Shown here piece after piece: positions 14,553-14,560 of a stretch of 14,560 bases of DNA. The position numbers and the translations under genes were made by a program. The DNA is from JAKSCF01 sp028279945 (GTDB taxonomy: Bacteria; Bacillota; Clostridia; Peptostreptococcales; JAAYPU01), in the NCBI GenBank assembly GCA_028279945.1, contig JANQMT010000011.1, forward strand, positions 1 to 14,560. The letters run 5' to 3'. The notes under the pieces were generated by a model. It made no database searches. It was not told the origin of the DNA and saw only the letters and a list, made by a program, of their open reading frames with translations. How positions within the stretch are numbered: the stretch's first letter is position 1; the number at the start of each line of letters is the position of its first letter.

Positions 14553-14560
14553 GAGCCATT

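Overview
The window looks like a chromosomal stretch of an anaerobic, low-GC Gram-positive bacterium, most likely a member of the Clostridia. The base composition is AT-rich, Shine-Dalgarno sequences are strong and close to GGAGG, TTG starts occur, and the housekeeping genes (an RlmD-type 23S rRNA methyltransferase and a PreT/PreA pair with several iron-sulfur clusters) fit that group. I cannot name a species. Every gene I accept lies on the minus strand, so transcription runs from high to low coordinates.

Layout from right to left. (1) 13266-14552 and 12011-13264 are preT and preA, a two-gene operon for NAD-dependent dihydropyrimidine dehydrogenase, ending in a clear hairpin at 11952-11981. 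(2) 10888-11787 is a REC-GGDEF response regulator/diguanylate cyclase, followed by an 11-bp perfect hairpin. (3) 9314-10672 is rlmD, starting at TTG. Its 3' end is the boundary of the ordinary chromosome. (4) 6198-8879 is a very AT-rich gene for an 893-residue protein that joins a PD-(D/E)XK nuclease domain to a STAND-like P-loop NTPase and a winged-helix-rich C-terminus. This architecture suggests anti-phage defence. It is followed by a 98-residue acidic DUF6809-like protein with its own terminator. (5) 4146-5780 holds no convincing gene. It contains palindromes, TTGACCCC direct repeats, orphan Shine-Dalgarno sequences, a three-unit tandem repeat and a small possible relic ORF, and it reads like the decayed end of a conjugative or mobilizable element. 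(6) 277-4145 is a set of three large-serine-recombinase genes: one intact (535 aa), one lacking the catalytic domain (220 aa), and one broken by a one-base frameshift and then cut off at its 3' end. (7) 1-280 is the end of an IS66-family insertion sequence, with a terminal inverted repeat and a partial TnpA accessory gene. Its insertion truncated the third recombinase.

My reading is that 1 to about 9300 is a mobile element, or the remains of one, abutting the 3' end of rlmD, a gene type known as an integration target for serine-recombinase elements. Its apparent cargo is the nuclease-NTPase gene and perhaps the small gene after it. The element is probably no longer autonomous because the third recombinase is doubly damaged. 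The left boundary lies outside the window, so the attachment sites cannot be paired here. The most interesting candidates are the nuclease-STAND protein, the catalytic-domain-less middle recombinase, the inverted repeat that mirrors a Shine-Dalgarno/start around a promoter at 6089-6147, and the tandem repeats at 4577-4960.
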